Assembly (NCBI GenBank): GCA_964523105.1
Contig: CAZFZN010000013.1
Coordinates: forward strand, 62,001 to 126,000
From: V1-33 sp964523105
GTDB lineage: Bacteria; Verrucomicrobiota; Verrucomicrobiia; Verrucomicrobiales; V1-33
Reading direction: 5' to 3'
Length of the DNA stretch: 64,000 nt
Of the stretch, positions 1 to 7,646 are shown piece by piece. The position numbers and the translations under genes were made by a program. Position 1 is the first letter of the stretch. Every line of letters begins with the position of its first letter. The notes under the pieces were generated by a model, which saw only the letters and a program-made list of their open reading frames with translations, was not told the DNA's origin and did not search any database.

Positions 1-657
1 GACATAACCGAGTCCGCGCACGGTGTGGATGAGTTTGTTGGGGAACGGATCGTCCACTTTCTTGCGCAGGCGGCCGAGGGCGACGTCCACGGCATTGGAA
101 TCGGTGGAGAAATTCATGTCCCACACCTGCTCGGCGAGCATGGTGCGCGAGAGCACATCGCCGCTGCGGCGCGCCAGCAGGCTGAGCAGTTGAAATTCCT
201 TGGCGGTCAGGTCGATGATTTTGCCTCCGCGGCGCGCCTTCATTTTCGGAAGATCGATCTCGAGGTCACCCACGCGCAGTTCCTCCACCTGCCGCGCCGG
301 GCCGCGGCGCAGCAGCGTCTTGATGCGGGCGACGAATTCAGCCCACGCAAACGGCTTCACCAGATAGTCGTCGGCGCCAAGTTCGAGGCCCTTCACGCGG
401 TCGCGCACGGTGTCGCGGGCGGTCAGAAACAGCACCGGTGTGGTGTTGCCCCGCGTGCGCAGCGCCGAGACGACACTCCAGCCGTCGCGTCTTGGCATCA
501 TGACGTCGAGAATGATCAGATCGTACTCCCGCTCGCCGGCTTGCGTGAGGCCCTCCTCCCCGTCCGCGGCGGAGTCCACGACGAACCCCTCCTCCGTGAG
601 TCCTTTGGCGAGGAACTCACGGCTGCGGCGGTCGTCTTCAACTAGCAGGATGCGCAT
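1..657 (-). CDS. OmpR/PhoB-family response regulator (C-terminus cut by window edge)
   Basis: This is a two-component response regulator that would bind DNA once phosphorylated by a histidine kinase. The receiver domain has the acidic pocket at D8-D9, phosphoacceptor D51 in ILDVMMP, T79 and K101 in LVKPF. It is followed by a winged helix ending in HTVRGLGYV at the window edge, so only a few residues should be missing. The start is the ATG at 655-657, which gives the canonical MRILLVEDD. Overall it resembles the CusR/CopR heavy-metal branch, but I cannot assign the signal from sequence. The stop of the upstream LTA-synthase-like gene is 59 bp away on the same strand, so the two may be co-transcribed; any cognate kinase would lie outside the window. 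Confidence 0.93.
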   Translation of the reverse strand, partial: MRILLVEDDRRSREFLAKGLTEEGFVVDSAADGEEGLTQAGEREYDLIILDVMMPRRDGWSVVSALRTRGNTTPVLFLTARDTVRDRVKGLELGADDYLVKPFAWAEFVARIKTLLRRGPARQVEELRVGDLEIDLPKMKARRGGKIIDLTAKEFQLLSLLARRSGDVLSRTMLAEQVWDMNFSTDSNAVDVALGRLRKKVDDPFPNKLIHTVRGLGYV

Positions 658-716
658 GGCACGGGAACTCTTAGGTGTGGCGGATGATTCGTCGAGTAAA
701 GGTTTGGCGGAAGCAT

Positions 717-3053
717 TCATTCAGGAAGGATATAGCGGGATCCGGTGTAGAGCGCATCGGCCGCGGTGAAGAGCGCCGCGCCGTCGTTTTGCAGTTCGAG
801 CATCGTCGCATCGGGCTCATTCACCCGCTCCATGCGCCCGGCCGCGGTGTCTCCCTGCCAGTATTCGAGCGTTTTATTCAGTCCGAAAACCACCTGCCTT
901 CCATCGTGGTGCACGGCGATGCTGCGGTTGTGGTGCATCAGGCTGCGGTCCCGGGCCGCGGCCCCGGGCTTGAGCAGATCATGACCGAAAAACAGCGAGC
1001 GGTAGGGGCGTCCGATCAGTCCCAGCAGAGTGGGTGCGACATCGAGCTGGCAGCCTGGCACATCCACGCGGCGGGGCACTCCTTCGAGCGGCCCTCCGGC
1101 GAGCAGCATCGGAATTTGATAGCTCTGCAGCGGAATGGTCTGGCTGCCATAGACGCGCGCGCCGTGGTCGGCGATCACGGCGAAGAGGGTGTCCTTCCAA
1201 AAAGGCTCGGCCTGCGCGCGGCGGAAGAAATCGCCCAGCGCCCAGTCGGCATAACGAACTGCACCGGCGCGCCCGGAAGCGGATTTCCCGGGCGCGATGC
1301 GGCCGTTGGGAAACGTGTAGGGACGGTGGTTGGAAACCGTCATGAACGAAACGAGGAACGGGCGGCCCGTGTCATGCAGCGCGCGCATTTCCGCGAGGCC
1401 GCGGTGATAGAGGTCTTCGTCGCTCACTCCCCACGCCGAGGTATGCACCGGATTCTCGAAATCCTTCTGCTCGATCAGCCGGTCCCAGCCATTGGGCAGG
1501 GTGTAGCTGCTGATGTTGTCGAATGTGCCGTGGCCTCCATAGAGGAAGAGCGACTGGTAGCCGTCCCGCTGGAGCACCCTGGCGATGGTTTCGACGCGGC
1601 TGGTTTTGTCCCGTGCGAGAATGCTGTCTCCAGGCAGTGGCGGGAAACTGGAGAAGACTCCCTCGAAGCCGCGAATGGTGCGGTTTCCATCCGCCAGAAT
1701 CCTTGTGAAAAGCAGGCCCTGTTCCGTGGCCAGCCGGTCCATTTCCGGTGTCAGGTCCTGCGGATGGCCCCAGCGGTCGTGTCCGTCCAGAACGCCCCAG
1801 AATTCCGAGCCCAGACTTTCCTCCAGCAGGATGCACAGGTTGAGCCGGGGGCGTGCGGAATCTCCCGCGATGTCCCGTGTCAGGGAAAGCCGCGCCGCGT
1901 CCAGCCACTGCTCCTCTGCGGTCGCATCCACCGTTCCATCCGGGCCGCGCGGCGGCTCGGGCGGAGCTTCCGGTCCCGCGAAAGTCGCGCCCGGCTCCTC
2001 CAGCAGACGGCGCGCCCGGCGAAAGGCCTCGCCGCGGGGCAGGGAATAGTAGAACACGGTGTAATCGAGATTCCGCGACCATGCCGCGCGCAGAGCCGAG
2101 GCCCAGCCGTTGCCGGCCAGTTCGTTCATCACCCGCTGGCTGGAGGACGCGGTCTCAGAAGGCCGGAGCGAGAAAAACGCGGCGGCGGCGGCCGTCAGCC
2201 ATGTCAGGACACCGGCACTGCTGCGGCGCACTTCCTGACATTTCAAGGCGGGCCGCGCGCGCCACAGGAAAACCCCGGCAGCCGGTGCCATGACAGCACT
2301 GGCGGCGATGCCGTATTTGAAATAGTGCTGCACCAGCACTGCCGCGGCGGTGACCAGCAGCGCGGCGACCGCCGCCCCCGCGGCGATGCCGAGGCTTTGC
2401 CAGTGCGGGCGGCAGCGCCGGAAGGCCAGCCATGCCGCCAGTCCGCCGAAAATCAAACACGCCGCCACAATGGCCGGCACCGGATAGCTCTCCCGGATAT
2501 TGGTGAAAACCTCGTGCGGATAAAGCAGGTAGTCGATGGCCACACAATTGAAGCGCGACTCGAACTCCTCGAAAAAATACCACTCGCTGATGAGCAGGAA
2601 GACGCCGGCGGCACAGGCGGCAGTGACGACCGCCGTGAACAGCCAGCGCCACAGCGGCAGAGCGCGCAGCCGGGGCAGCACCAGTTGCGCCGGTGCGAGC
2701 GCCAGCCATCCCGCCGTGCTCAGGATTCCCGCCAGCGCGAACAGGAATACCGGAACCGCGAGGGCCATGGCCACATCGGCGTGCAGTCCGGCGGCGAACA
2801 TTTTCACGGTCTCGGAGAGCGTCGCGCCCGGCGGCCTGAACTTCAAAAAGAGGGCCAGCCGCAGCAAGGTCCATGACAGGAGCGCGGTCAGGGAAAAGAA
2901 GAGCGGAAACCGCAGCGCCCGCCAGGGGAGACACCGTTCTGCGGTGGAGGGATTCCAATGCCTCAGGGCGGAGGATTCGCCGGTATCTGGTGCCGGACCG
3001 GAACGCTCGGTCACTGCCGCGGTGAATGTGTGGGAAGGAACACGGGATACCAT
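717..3053 (-). CDS. LTA-synthase-like sulfatase-family membrane enzyme
   Basis: A 778-residue membrane protein with about seven N-terminal hydrophobic segments followed by a sulfatase/alkaline-phosphatase-fold domain. The extracytoplasmic domain shows the family landmarks: an ILLEES metal-ligand region, the ADGNRTIRGFEG segment carrying the probable catalytic Thr, the NHRPY motif and the C-terminal IADHGARVYG metal site. Relatives transfer phosphoglycerol or phosphoethanolamine to cell-envelope glycans or lipids; which substrate applies here cannot be told. It lies directly upstream of the response regulator on the same strand. The start at 3053 places a hydrophilic leader of about 50 residues before the first membrane segment, so a later start is possible. 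Confidence 0.85.
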   Translation of the reverse strand: MVSRVPSHTFTAAVTERSGPAPDTGESSALRHWNPSTAERCLPWRALRFPLFFSLTALLSWTLLRLALFLKFRPPGATLSETVKMFAAGLHADVAMALAVPVFLFALAGILSTAGWLALAPAQLVLPRLRALPLWRWLFTAVVTAACAAGVFLLISEWYFFEEFESRFNCVAIDYLLYPHEVFTNIRESYPVPAIVAACLIFGGLAAWLAFRRCRPHWQSLGIAAGAAVAALLVTAAAVLVQHYFKYGIAASAVMAPAAGVFLWRARPALKCQEVRRSSAGVLTWLTAAAAAFFSLRPSETASSSQRVMNELAGNGWASALRAAWSRNLDYTVFYYSLPRGEAFRRARRLLEEPGATFAGPEAPPEPPRGPDGTVDATAEEQWLDAARLSLTRDIAGDSARPRLNLCILLEESLGSEFWGVLDGHDRWGHPQDLTPEMDRLATEQGLLFTRILADGNRTIRGFEGVFSSFPPLPGDSILARDKTSRVETIARVLQRDGYQSLFLYGGHGTFDNISSYTLPNGWDRLIEQKDFENPVHTSAWGVSDEDLYHRGLAEMRALHDTGRPFLVSFMTVSNHRPYTFPNGRIAPGKSASGRAGAVRYADWALGDFFRRAQAEPFWKDTLFAVIADHGARVYGSQTIPLQSYQIPMLLAGGPLEGVPRRVDVPGCQLDVAPTLLGLIGRPYRSLFFGHDLLKPGAAARDRSLMHHNRSIAVHHDGRQVVFGLNKTLEYWQGDTAAGRMERVNEPDATMLELQNDGAALFTAADALYTGSRYILPE

Positions 3054-3216
3054 GAGGTCCGTTTCCTACACGGCGAATCTGTCATGACGGTGACTCCGGC
3101 TTAACTTCCCCGTTATGCGGGTAACAGGATCGTTCGCAGGGATTGGACTTCCTCGTGGCGCCGCAGGGCTTCCGGCCTGTCAGGAATCGCAGGGTGCCGC
3201 AATGCACTGCCTGAAC

Positions 3217-5193
3217 TCAGGGACTCAGCCACACGCGGAGGCGGTAGAAGTTCGGAACGGAACCGGCCGGCAGGGTGTGTGCGACTTCCTGGTTGTTGCC
3301 GGTGACATCGGAGAGTCCGGCCACCGCCGTCCACGCACCGGCAGAGAGGTCGTCCGTGGACTCGACGGCATAATGCCGGGTGCGGCCGTCATATCCGGCC
3401 CCCGCGGCGGCGGATGCCGTAAATGTCAGGATCACGTCAGGTCCGTTGCGCTGCAGTTGCAGCGCCGGAGGAGCATGGCCGCCTCGGGGCGCAGTGCCGA
3501 AGACGTACTCCCCTTCATTGCTGATCCCGTCGCCATCCGGATCGGCCTCCGGACCGCTGATGGCGGGATCGTTAACTGCCTCCTCCGTAAAATGCGCCAT
3601 CCGCCAGGCGAGGAGCGGATCTGCGATCGTAATGACGGCGGTGGCGGAATCCACCGTGCCGGCGGCATTGCTCACCCGCACCCAGTAGCGGGACGTCTCT
3701 GTGAGGGCGGGAGTTTCGTAACTGGAGCCGCTGGCACCTTCGACCGGCCGGCTCGTGTCGCCACTGTCGCCGAGGAACCACTGGAAACCCCACGGCGGTG
3801 AAACCGCCGGGTGCACTTCCAGCCGGGCCGCCGTGCCGGGGGCGACGGCAGTGCTCTGCGGCTGCGTCTGAATGACCGGCGGCAGCACGACGAGCGCCGG
3901 CGTGCAGGTGGCGCTGCCGGTTGGATTGGTCACCGTGACCGTGTAGCTGCCCGCATCCGCCGCCTGGATCGCGGGAATTACCAGCGTCCGGGTGTTGGTG
4001 TCGTCGATGCCGCCTGTGAGTTCGCAGTTGAACAACAGGTCGCTGGAGGTGGTGGATTCATTCATCACCTGCACTGCCAGGAGATTTTCCCCGCTGCGCA
4101 GCAGGTGGGTGTAGGCGTTGAGATTCCAACTGGTCCAGGTGATGGCGGCGGCGTCCGGATTGGTTCCGGTGGCGGAGCTGTTCCAGAGCAGCGTGGATGG
4201 CTTGTTGAGCGCGGCCACCTGCGTGCCGTTGAGCCACGCGACGAATCCATCGTCGCACTGGGTGCGCAGCTGGAGCGCGCTGACCGGCTTGTTTTCGGTG
4301 AGGGTGAACGGAATGCGGAGACACGCGCTGGAGCGCAGTCCGCGCATGCGGCTCTGCACATTGCCGCCGGCGGCGATGTGCGGCAGGTAATTGACTCCGC
4401 TGGTGTTCGTATCATAACCGATGCCGCCGGAGACCGCCGTCCACGCGGTGTCAGTGAACGGCGCACCGGTGCGCCATGCCGTGCCGGGATCGGTGGTCGG
4501 CACGAGAAACCTGCGCGGCGCAGTGTTGCCGAGAATCGTGGTGGTCCCCGGAGGAATTACCGTGCCGTCCTTTTTCCATGTGAAGGTGAATCCGTGATTC
4601 TGCACGGCCTGCAGGCTGACAAAATCTCCGGGCTGGAAAGTGCCGCCGGCGGGCGGTGAAGTGATAACCGGAGCGGGGGGACTGGCCACATTGATGGTAA
4701 AGTTCGCGCGCGTGCTGCGGCCCGTGTTGCCGCTGCCCTCCCACGCGATGATGGTCACGGGGAAGCTTCCCGTCTGCAACGGGATTCCCGTGATGGCGTC
4801 AGTCCTGCTGTTTCTCAGACCGGCCTGTGTCAGTCCTGCCGGCAGGGCGCCGACCACCTGGAAAACGCTGGGGGTATGCCCGCCGGCTCCCACGATGGTG
4901 AAGACGAAACTGAGGCTGCTGCCGCCGGTCGCCGGCACCGTGGAGGAGTTCTGGACGGGAGTCAGCTGGGACACGGTGGTGGCGCCGGAAACGGAATCGA
5001 AGGCACCGAGCCCGGCGATGGCGGTGACGGTCCATTGCAGGGCCTCACTGAATCCGGAGGTGCTGATGACACGGGCTTCCGGCAGCAGCTGGACCAGGGG
5101 CGACCGCTGCAGGATCATTGTCAGGGAACTGAGTTTGGCGGAGAGGCCGCGTGGCGGAAGCCCGCGGCGGAGGAGGATGGAGGTCGGTTTCAT
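3217..5193 (-). CDS. Secreted Ig-like multidomain surface protein
   Basis: A large protein of about 658 residues of a type common in Verrucomicrobiota. In order it shows a conserved N-terminal module (SPLVQLLPEAR, then a VTAIAGLGAFDSV segment), a putative Ig-like repeat, a jelly-roll or galactose-binding-like region with DDGFVAWLNG, an Ig-like segment (YWVRVSNAAGT), a calcium-binding-like DPDGDGISNEGEY loop, and the lineage-typical C-terminus NFYRLRVWL. The start chosen is the ATG at 5191-5193 (MKPTSILL); an upstream start at 5262 would add 23 residues. There is no clear classical signal peptide. Role in adhesion or polysaccharide handling is inference only. Confidence 0.72.
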   Translation of the reverse strand: MKPTSILLRRGLPPRGLSAKLSSLTMILQRSPLVQLLPEARVISTSGFSEALQWTVTAIAGLGAFDSVSGATTVSQLTPVQNSSTVPATGGSSLSFVFTIVGAGGHTPSVFQVVGALPAGLTQAGLRNSRTDAITGIPLQTGSFPVTIIAWEGSGNTGRSTRANFTINVASPPAPVITSPPAGGTFQPGDFVSLQAVQNHGFTFTWKKDGTVIPPGTTTILGNTAPRRFLVPTTDPGTAWRTGAPFTDTAWTAVSGGIGYDTNTSGVNYLPHIAAGGNVQSRMRGLRSSACLRIPFTLTENKPVSALQLRTQCDDGFVAWLNGTQVAALNKPSTLLWNSSATGTNPDAAAITWTSWNLNAYTHLLRSGENLLAVQVMNESTTSSDLLFNCELTGGIDDTNTRTLVIPAIQAADAGSYTVTVTNPTGSATCTPALVVLPPVIQTQPQSTAVAPGTAARLEVHPAVSPPWGFQWFLGDSGDTSRPVEGASGSSYETPALTETSRYWVRVSNAAGTVDSATAVITIADPLLAWRMAHFTEEAVNDPAISGPEADPDGDGISNEGEYVFGTAPRGGHAPPALQLQRNGPDVILTFTASAAAGAGYDGRTRHYAVESTDDLSAGAWTAVAGLSDVTGNNQEVAHTLPAGSVPNFYRLRVWLSP

Positions 5194-5272
5194 GGAACGT
5201 GGAGCGGAAAAGTTATGGGGCCGTTCCGCGGCCGCTATTAAGTTTCCCGTTACCACGCTCACATTTTGGTAA

Positions 5273-5298
5273 CCGCGCAGTCAGGATGACCTGCGCGG
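5273..5298. terminator. Inverted repeat between OMP and Ig-protein genes
   Basis: An 8-bp perfect stem CCGCGCAG/CTGCGCGG with a 10-nt loop that itself contains a TCA/TGA match. It sits just after the stop of the beta-barrel gene and before the Ig-like gene on the same strand. There is no T-run, so termination is a guess; it may instead be an attenuator or a mRNA 3' end. Confidence 0.35.
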
Positions 5299-5328
5299 CA
5301 GTCGCTGCGGTTCCGCGGGCAGGGCGCT

Positions 5329-6141
5329 TCAGAAGCGCCACACCACCCCGCCGCGCAACGTGAAGTCCGGCGACTCATCTGTCAGGCCCGCGCCAATCCC
5401 CAGCTTGATTGCGAGGCCTTCGACCGGACTGAAGTAGCCGGCGGCGACAAGTTCGTGCCAGCCGTCGTTGTCGAAATCGCCGATCGCCTCCAGGCCGAGG
5501 GCGAAATCATGGGAGAACGAATGCCGCCAGCCCGCGGCGTAACCGAAGGCGGTTTCGTTGTCGTCAGGCGACACGCAGATCAGATTGGCGACCACCTTGT
5601 CGCGGTTTGTCAGGTCCGTCTCCATGATGAGGCGGCCGAAGAAACCGTCCGAGCCGTGCTGATGGATGCCGCTGTGAGTGTGGGCGGCTGGATCCGGCTC
5701 CTCCCCGCCGTGGCCATGCCCGTCGTGGCGCGGGGAAATCCTGGAGGCGGTGGCCGTTTCCTCCGGCGGCCCGCCGTCGTCATCAGCGAACTGATAGCCG
5801 GCGAGGACCGCAAAACGGATGGGCACCTTCATGCCCGGATCGGTGAGCTGGAACTGAAGCTGGGGCGAGAGACTGCCGTAGTCCCAGCCGTCGCCTTCAT
5901 TGCCGAAGTCCGCGGTCAGTCCGAGCGAGAGCCGCGGAGCCAGGCCCACCTGGAGACCCGGCTCGAAAGTCCATTCGTCAGGACCGTCCTGGGAGGCAAA
6001 CTCGAAATTGCCGTAGAGAATGCCTGTGAGGGGAGCAGGCACGAAGTAGTCCTGAGCGAGCAGAAAATCGCGGCCGTGGTGGGCGCGCAGCGTGACGGCG
6101 GCGGCAGGAAGCAGGAAAAGCGCGGGAAGGATGGAGCGCAT
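5329..6141 (-). CDS. Outer-membrane beta-barrel protein with His-rich loop
   Basis: A 270-residue protein with an N-terminal signal sequence (LPALFLLPAAAVTLRA) and alternating amphipathic strands ending in a terminal aromatic (GGVVWRF), as expected for an outer-membrane barrel. An internal insertion between predicted strands, roughly residues 135-165, is very rich in His, Asp and Glu (HDGHGHGGEE, HTHSGIHQHG), suggesting divalent metal binding in a surface loop. The N-terminus, after signal removal, starts with HHGRDF. The start is the ATG at 6139-6141. Neighbours on the same strand are the PEP-CTERM and Ig-like genes. The metal role is inferred from composition, not from a recognised family. 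Confidence 0.72.
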   Translation of the reverse strand: MRSILPALFLLPAAAVTLRAHHGRDFLLAQDYFVPAPLTGILYGNFEFASQDGPDEWTFEPGLQVGLAPRLSLGLTADFGNEGDGWDYGSLSPQLQFQLTDPGMKVPIRFAVLAGYQFADDDGGPPEETATASRISPRHDGHGHGGEEPDPAAHTHSGIHQHGSDGFFGRLIMETDLTNRDKVVANLICVSPDDNETAFGYAAGWRHSFSHDFALGLEAIGDFDNDGWHELVAAGYFSPVEGLAIKLGIGAGLTDESPDFTLRGGVVWRF

Positions 6142-6154
6142 GGCGGGGAAATCC

Positions 6155-6213
6155 GGTCAGCGGCCGGTGCAGGCAGGCGATCCGTCGCCGGCCCCGCAGT
6201 GCGGCCGCTGACC
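6155..6213 (-). promoter_or_regulatory. Strong 12-bp inverted repeat upstream of the beta-barrel gene
   Basis: GGTCAGCGGCCG at 6155-6166 is exactly complementary to CGGCCGCTGACC at 6202-6213; the 35-nt interior contains a further GGCGA/TCGCC stem. It lies between the PEP-CTERM gene and the beta-barrel gene, ending 13 nt from the barrel's start codon. It could terminate the upstream transcript or act on translation initiation of the barrel gene. Structure seen; function inferred. Confidence 0.5.
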
Positions 6214-6247
6214 ATTGTTGGAATCAGCAGTGGAGAGGGCAGTTGGT

Positions 6248-6907
6248 TCAACGGCGGCGGCGCAGCCCCAGTCCGAGGGCGACGGCACAGAGGGCGGCGG
6301 CGCCGGGCTCGGGTATGGTGGTGAAGGTCGCGAGGTAGCCCTGACGATTCGTGTCCGTGGCCGGTGCGTTGCTGCCGAGGATGATGCTGTAATTGCCCGC
6401 GGGCAGATCCCATGTGCGCTCCGCGAAGAACTGCGTGGAGTTGTCGAGGTGGTCCAGATACGTCGCGCTCGTGGCCCAGCCGATATCCCCGCGATTATTG
6501 AAGGTGTGGTCCTGCGCGCCGTCCGTGTCCCAGCCGGCGTAAATCGTGAAGCTGGGGAACATGCTGGTGATGCCGGCGATGTTGTTCGGATCCTGCGCGG
6601 TGGGTGCGGAAACGCCGTCCTGACGTTCGAGACGAAGAGTTAGTCTGGTGGCTTCCAGCAGGGTCAGGGCCACCCAGTCGGAGGTGTGCGTCCAGCCCAC
6701 GGGCGGCTCGCCGTTGCCCGGATCGAACAGCGAGTTGTCCTCCCAGCTCCATGCACCCACGTGGCGCGAGACACTGGCGCTGTCCGTGCCGTTCATGGTG
6801 ACAGTGTGGCGGTAGGGTATGCCTTCCGCCGGCGGCGGAGCCGTGACGACGGTGGAGGCGGAGGCGGTGATGCCCGTGAGCAGAAGAAGCAGAATTGAAG
6901 ATTTCAT
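6248..6907 (-). CDS. PEP-CTERM sorting-domain protein
   Basis: A 219-residue secreted protein. It has a signal peptide (MKSSILLLLLTGITASAS), a body with no family I recognise, and a textbook PEP-CTERM tail: PEPG, a short hydrophobic segment (AAALCAVALGLGL) and a terminal RRRR. Such tails are recognised by exosortase, which cleaves and anchors the protein in the envelope; no exosortase gene is in this window. The start is the ATG at 6905-6907, which places the signal peptide at the N-terminus. Confidence 0.8.
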   Translation of the reverse strand: MKSSILLLLLTGITASASTVVTAPPPAEGIPYRHTVTMNGTDSASVSRHVGAWSWEDNSLFDPGNGEPPVGWTHTSDWVALTLLEATRLTLRLERQDGVSAPTAQDPNNIAGITSMFPSFTIYAGWDTDGAQDHTFNNRGDIGWATSATYLDHLDNSTQFFAERTWDLPAGNYSIILGSNAPATDTNRQGYLATFTTIPEPGAAALCAVALGLGLRRRR

Positions 6908-7137
6908 GTTGGTTGATTTGATTTGAATTGGATTTGGAAAAGGAGAGAGGAAGTGGAATAAAGGGAGCGCAGCCTGCCCGGAAGAGACGGCGCCGGCGCG
7001 TGGTGCGAACGCAGCCCGCGCAGACGCGGGGGATCCGGGCACTCAGGCGCAGGAATCGATGATTTCCGGGACGCATCGGCGCGCCGGCACCCCGCATTCA
7101 GCGGCAGCGGCCGGTGGCAGCGTGACCCCGGACGAAA

Positions 7138-7539
7138 TCAGACGCGCGGAGGCGGGACCGGCGGGGCCTCGCCCCGGGTCGTCCAGACTGATTCGCTGCT
7201 CTCCGGTGCGGATTCCACACCGAACAGGTCATCGGGCGGAGCGGGCAGCACGGCGCCGGTGAAAGTGGGCAGATCCTTGCAGATTTTGACAGTGAGCGGC
7301 TCCGGAGCCCGGTCCTGCGCCGGTGCCGGACGGGAGGTTTCCACCGCCGTGATGGCGTGGCAGAGGGCGCAGGGATGCTCCCCGTCGAATGTCATCTCCA
7401 CCGCCTCCTTGAGGGAATGTTGTTTTGAGTAGGCCGCCAGCATGCCGGCCCACGCAACGCAGCGCATCAATCCCGCCGGACCGCCGCAAAGCTGCAGGCA
7501 GGCCAGAAAAACGAGCAGGATTCGGAGGGTGCGGTTCAT
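7138..7539 (-). CDS. Small exported protein with CALC motif
   Basis: A 133-residue protein with a hydrophobic N-terminus (LRILLVFLACLQLCGG) that should act as a signal or anchor, followed by a short conserved patch ending in GEHPCALC, then a low-complexity Pro-rich tail. The CxxC and nearby His suggest metal or thiol chemistry. Small proteins of this form occur in Verrucomicrobiota, sometimes near metal-handling genes, but I know no function. The start is the ATG at 7537-7539. It lies just downstream of the cytochrome/beta-propeller gene on the same strand. Confidence 0.6.
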   Translation of the reverse strand: MNRTLRILLVFLACLQLCGGPAGLMRCVAWAGMLAAYSKQHSLKEAVEMTFDGEHPCALCHAITAVETSRPAPAQDRAPEPLTVKICKDLPTFTGAVLPAPPDDLFGVESAPESSESVWTTRGEAPPVPPPRV

Positions 7540-7646
7540 TTCCCGGTGGGTCCGGTGGACTCGCATCGCCCGTGCGCGATGCCTCGGAGAATTTCAAGTG
7601 CCGGTTTTTCAGTGCGAAGGCGGCGACGGGCTCCGGCCTTGCCAAG

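Noticed and set aside
675..2876. Long plus-strand reading frame of 733 codons
   Set aside because: It is the antisense of the LTA-synthase-like gene, has no family resemblance, and its composition reflects the third-codon-position bias of the real gene.
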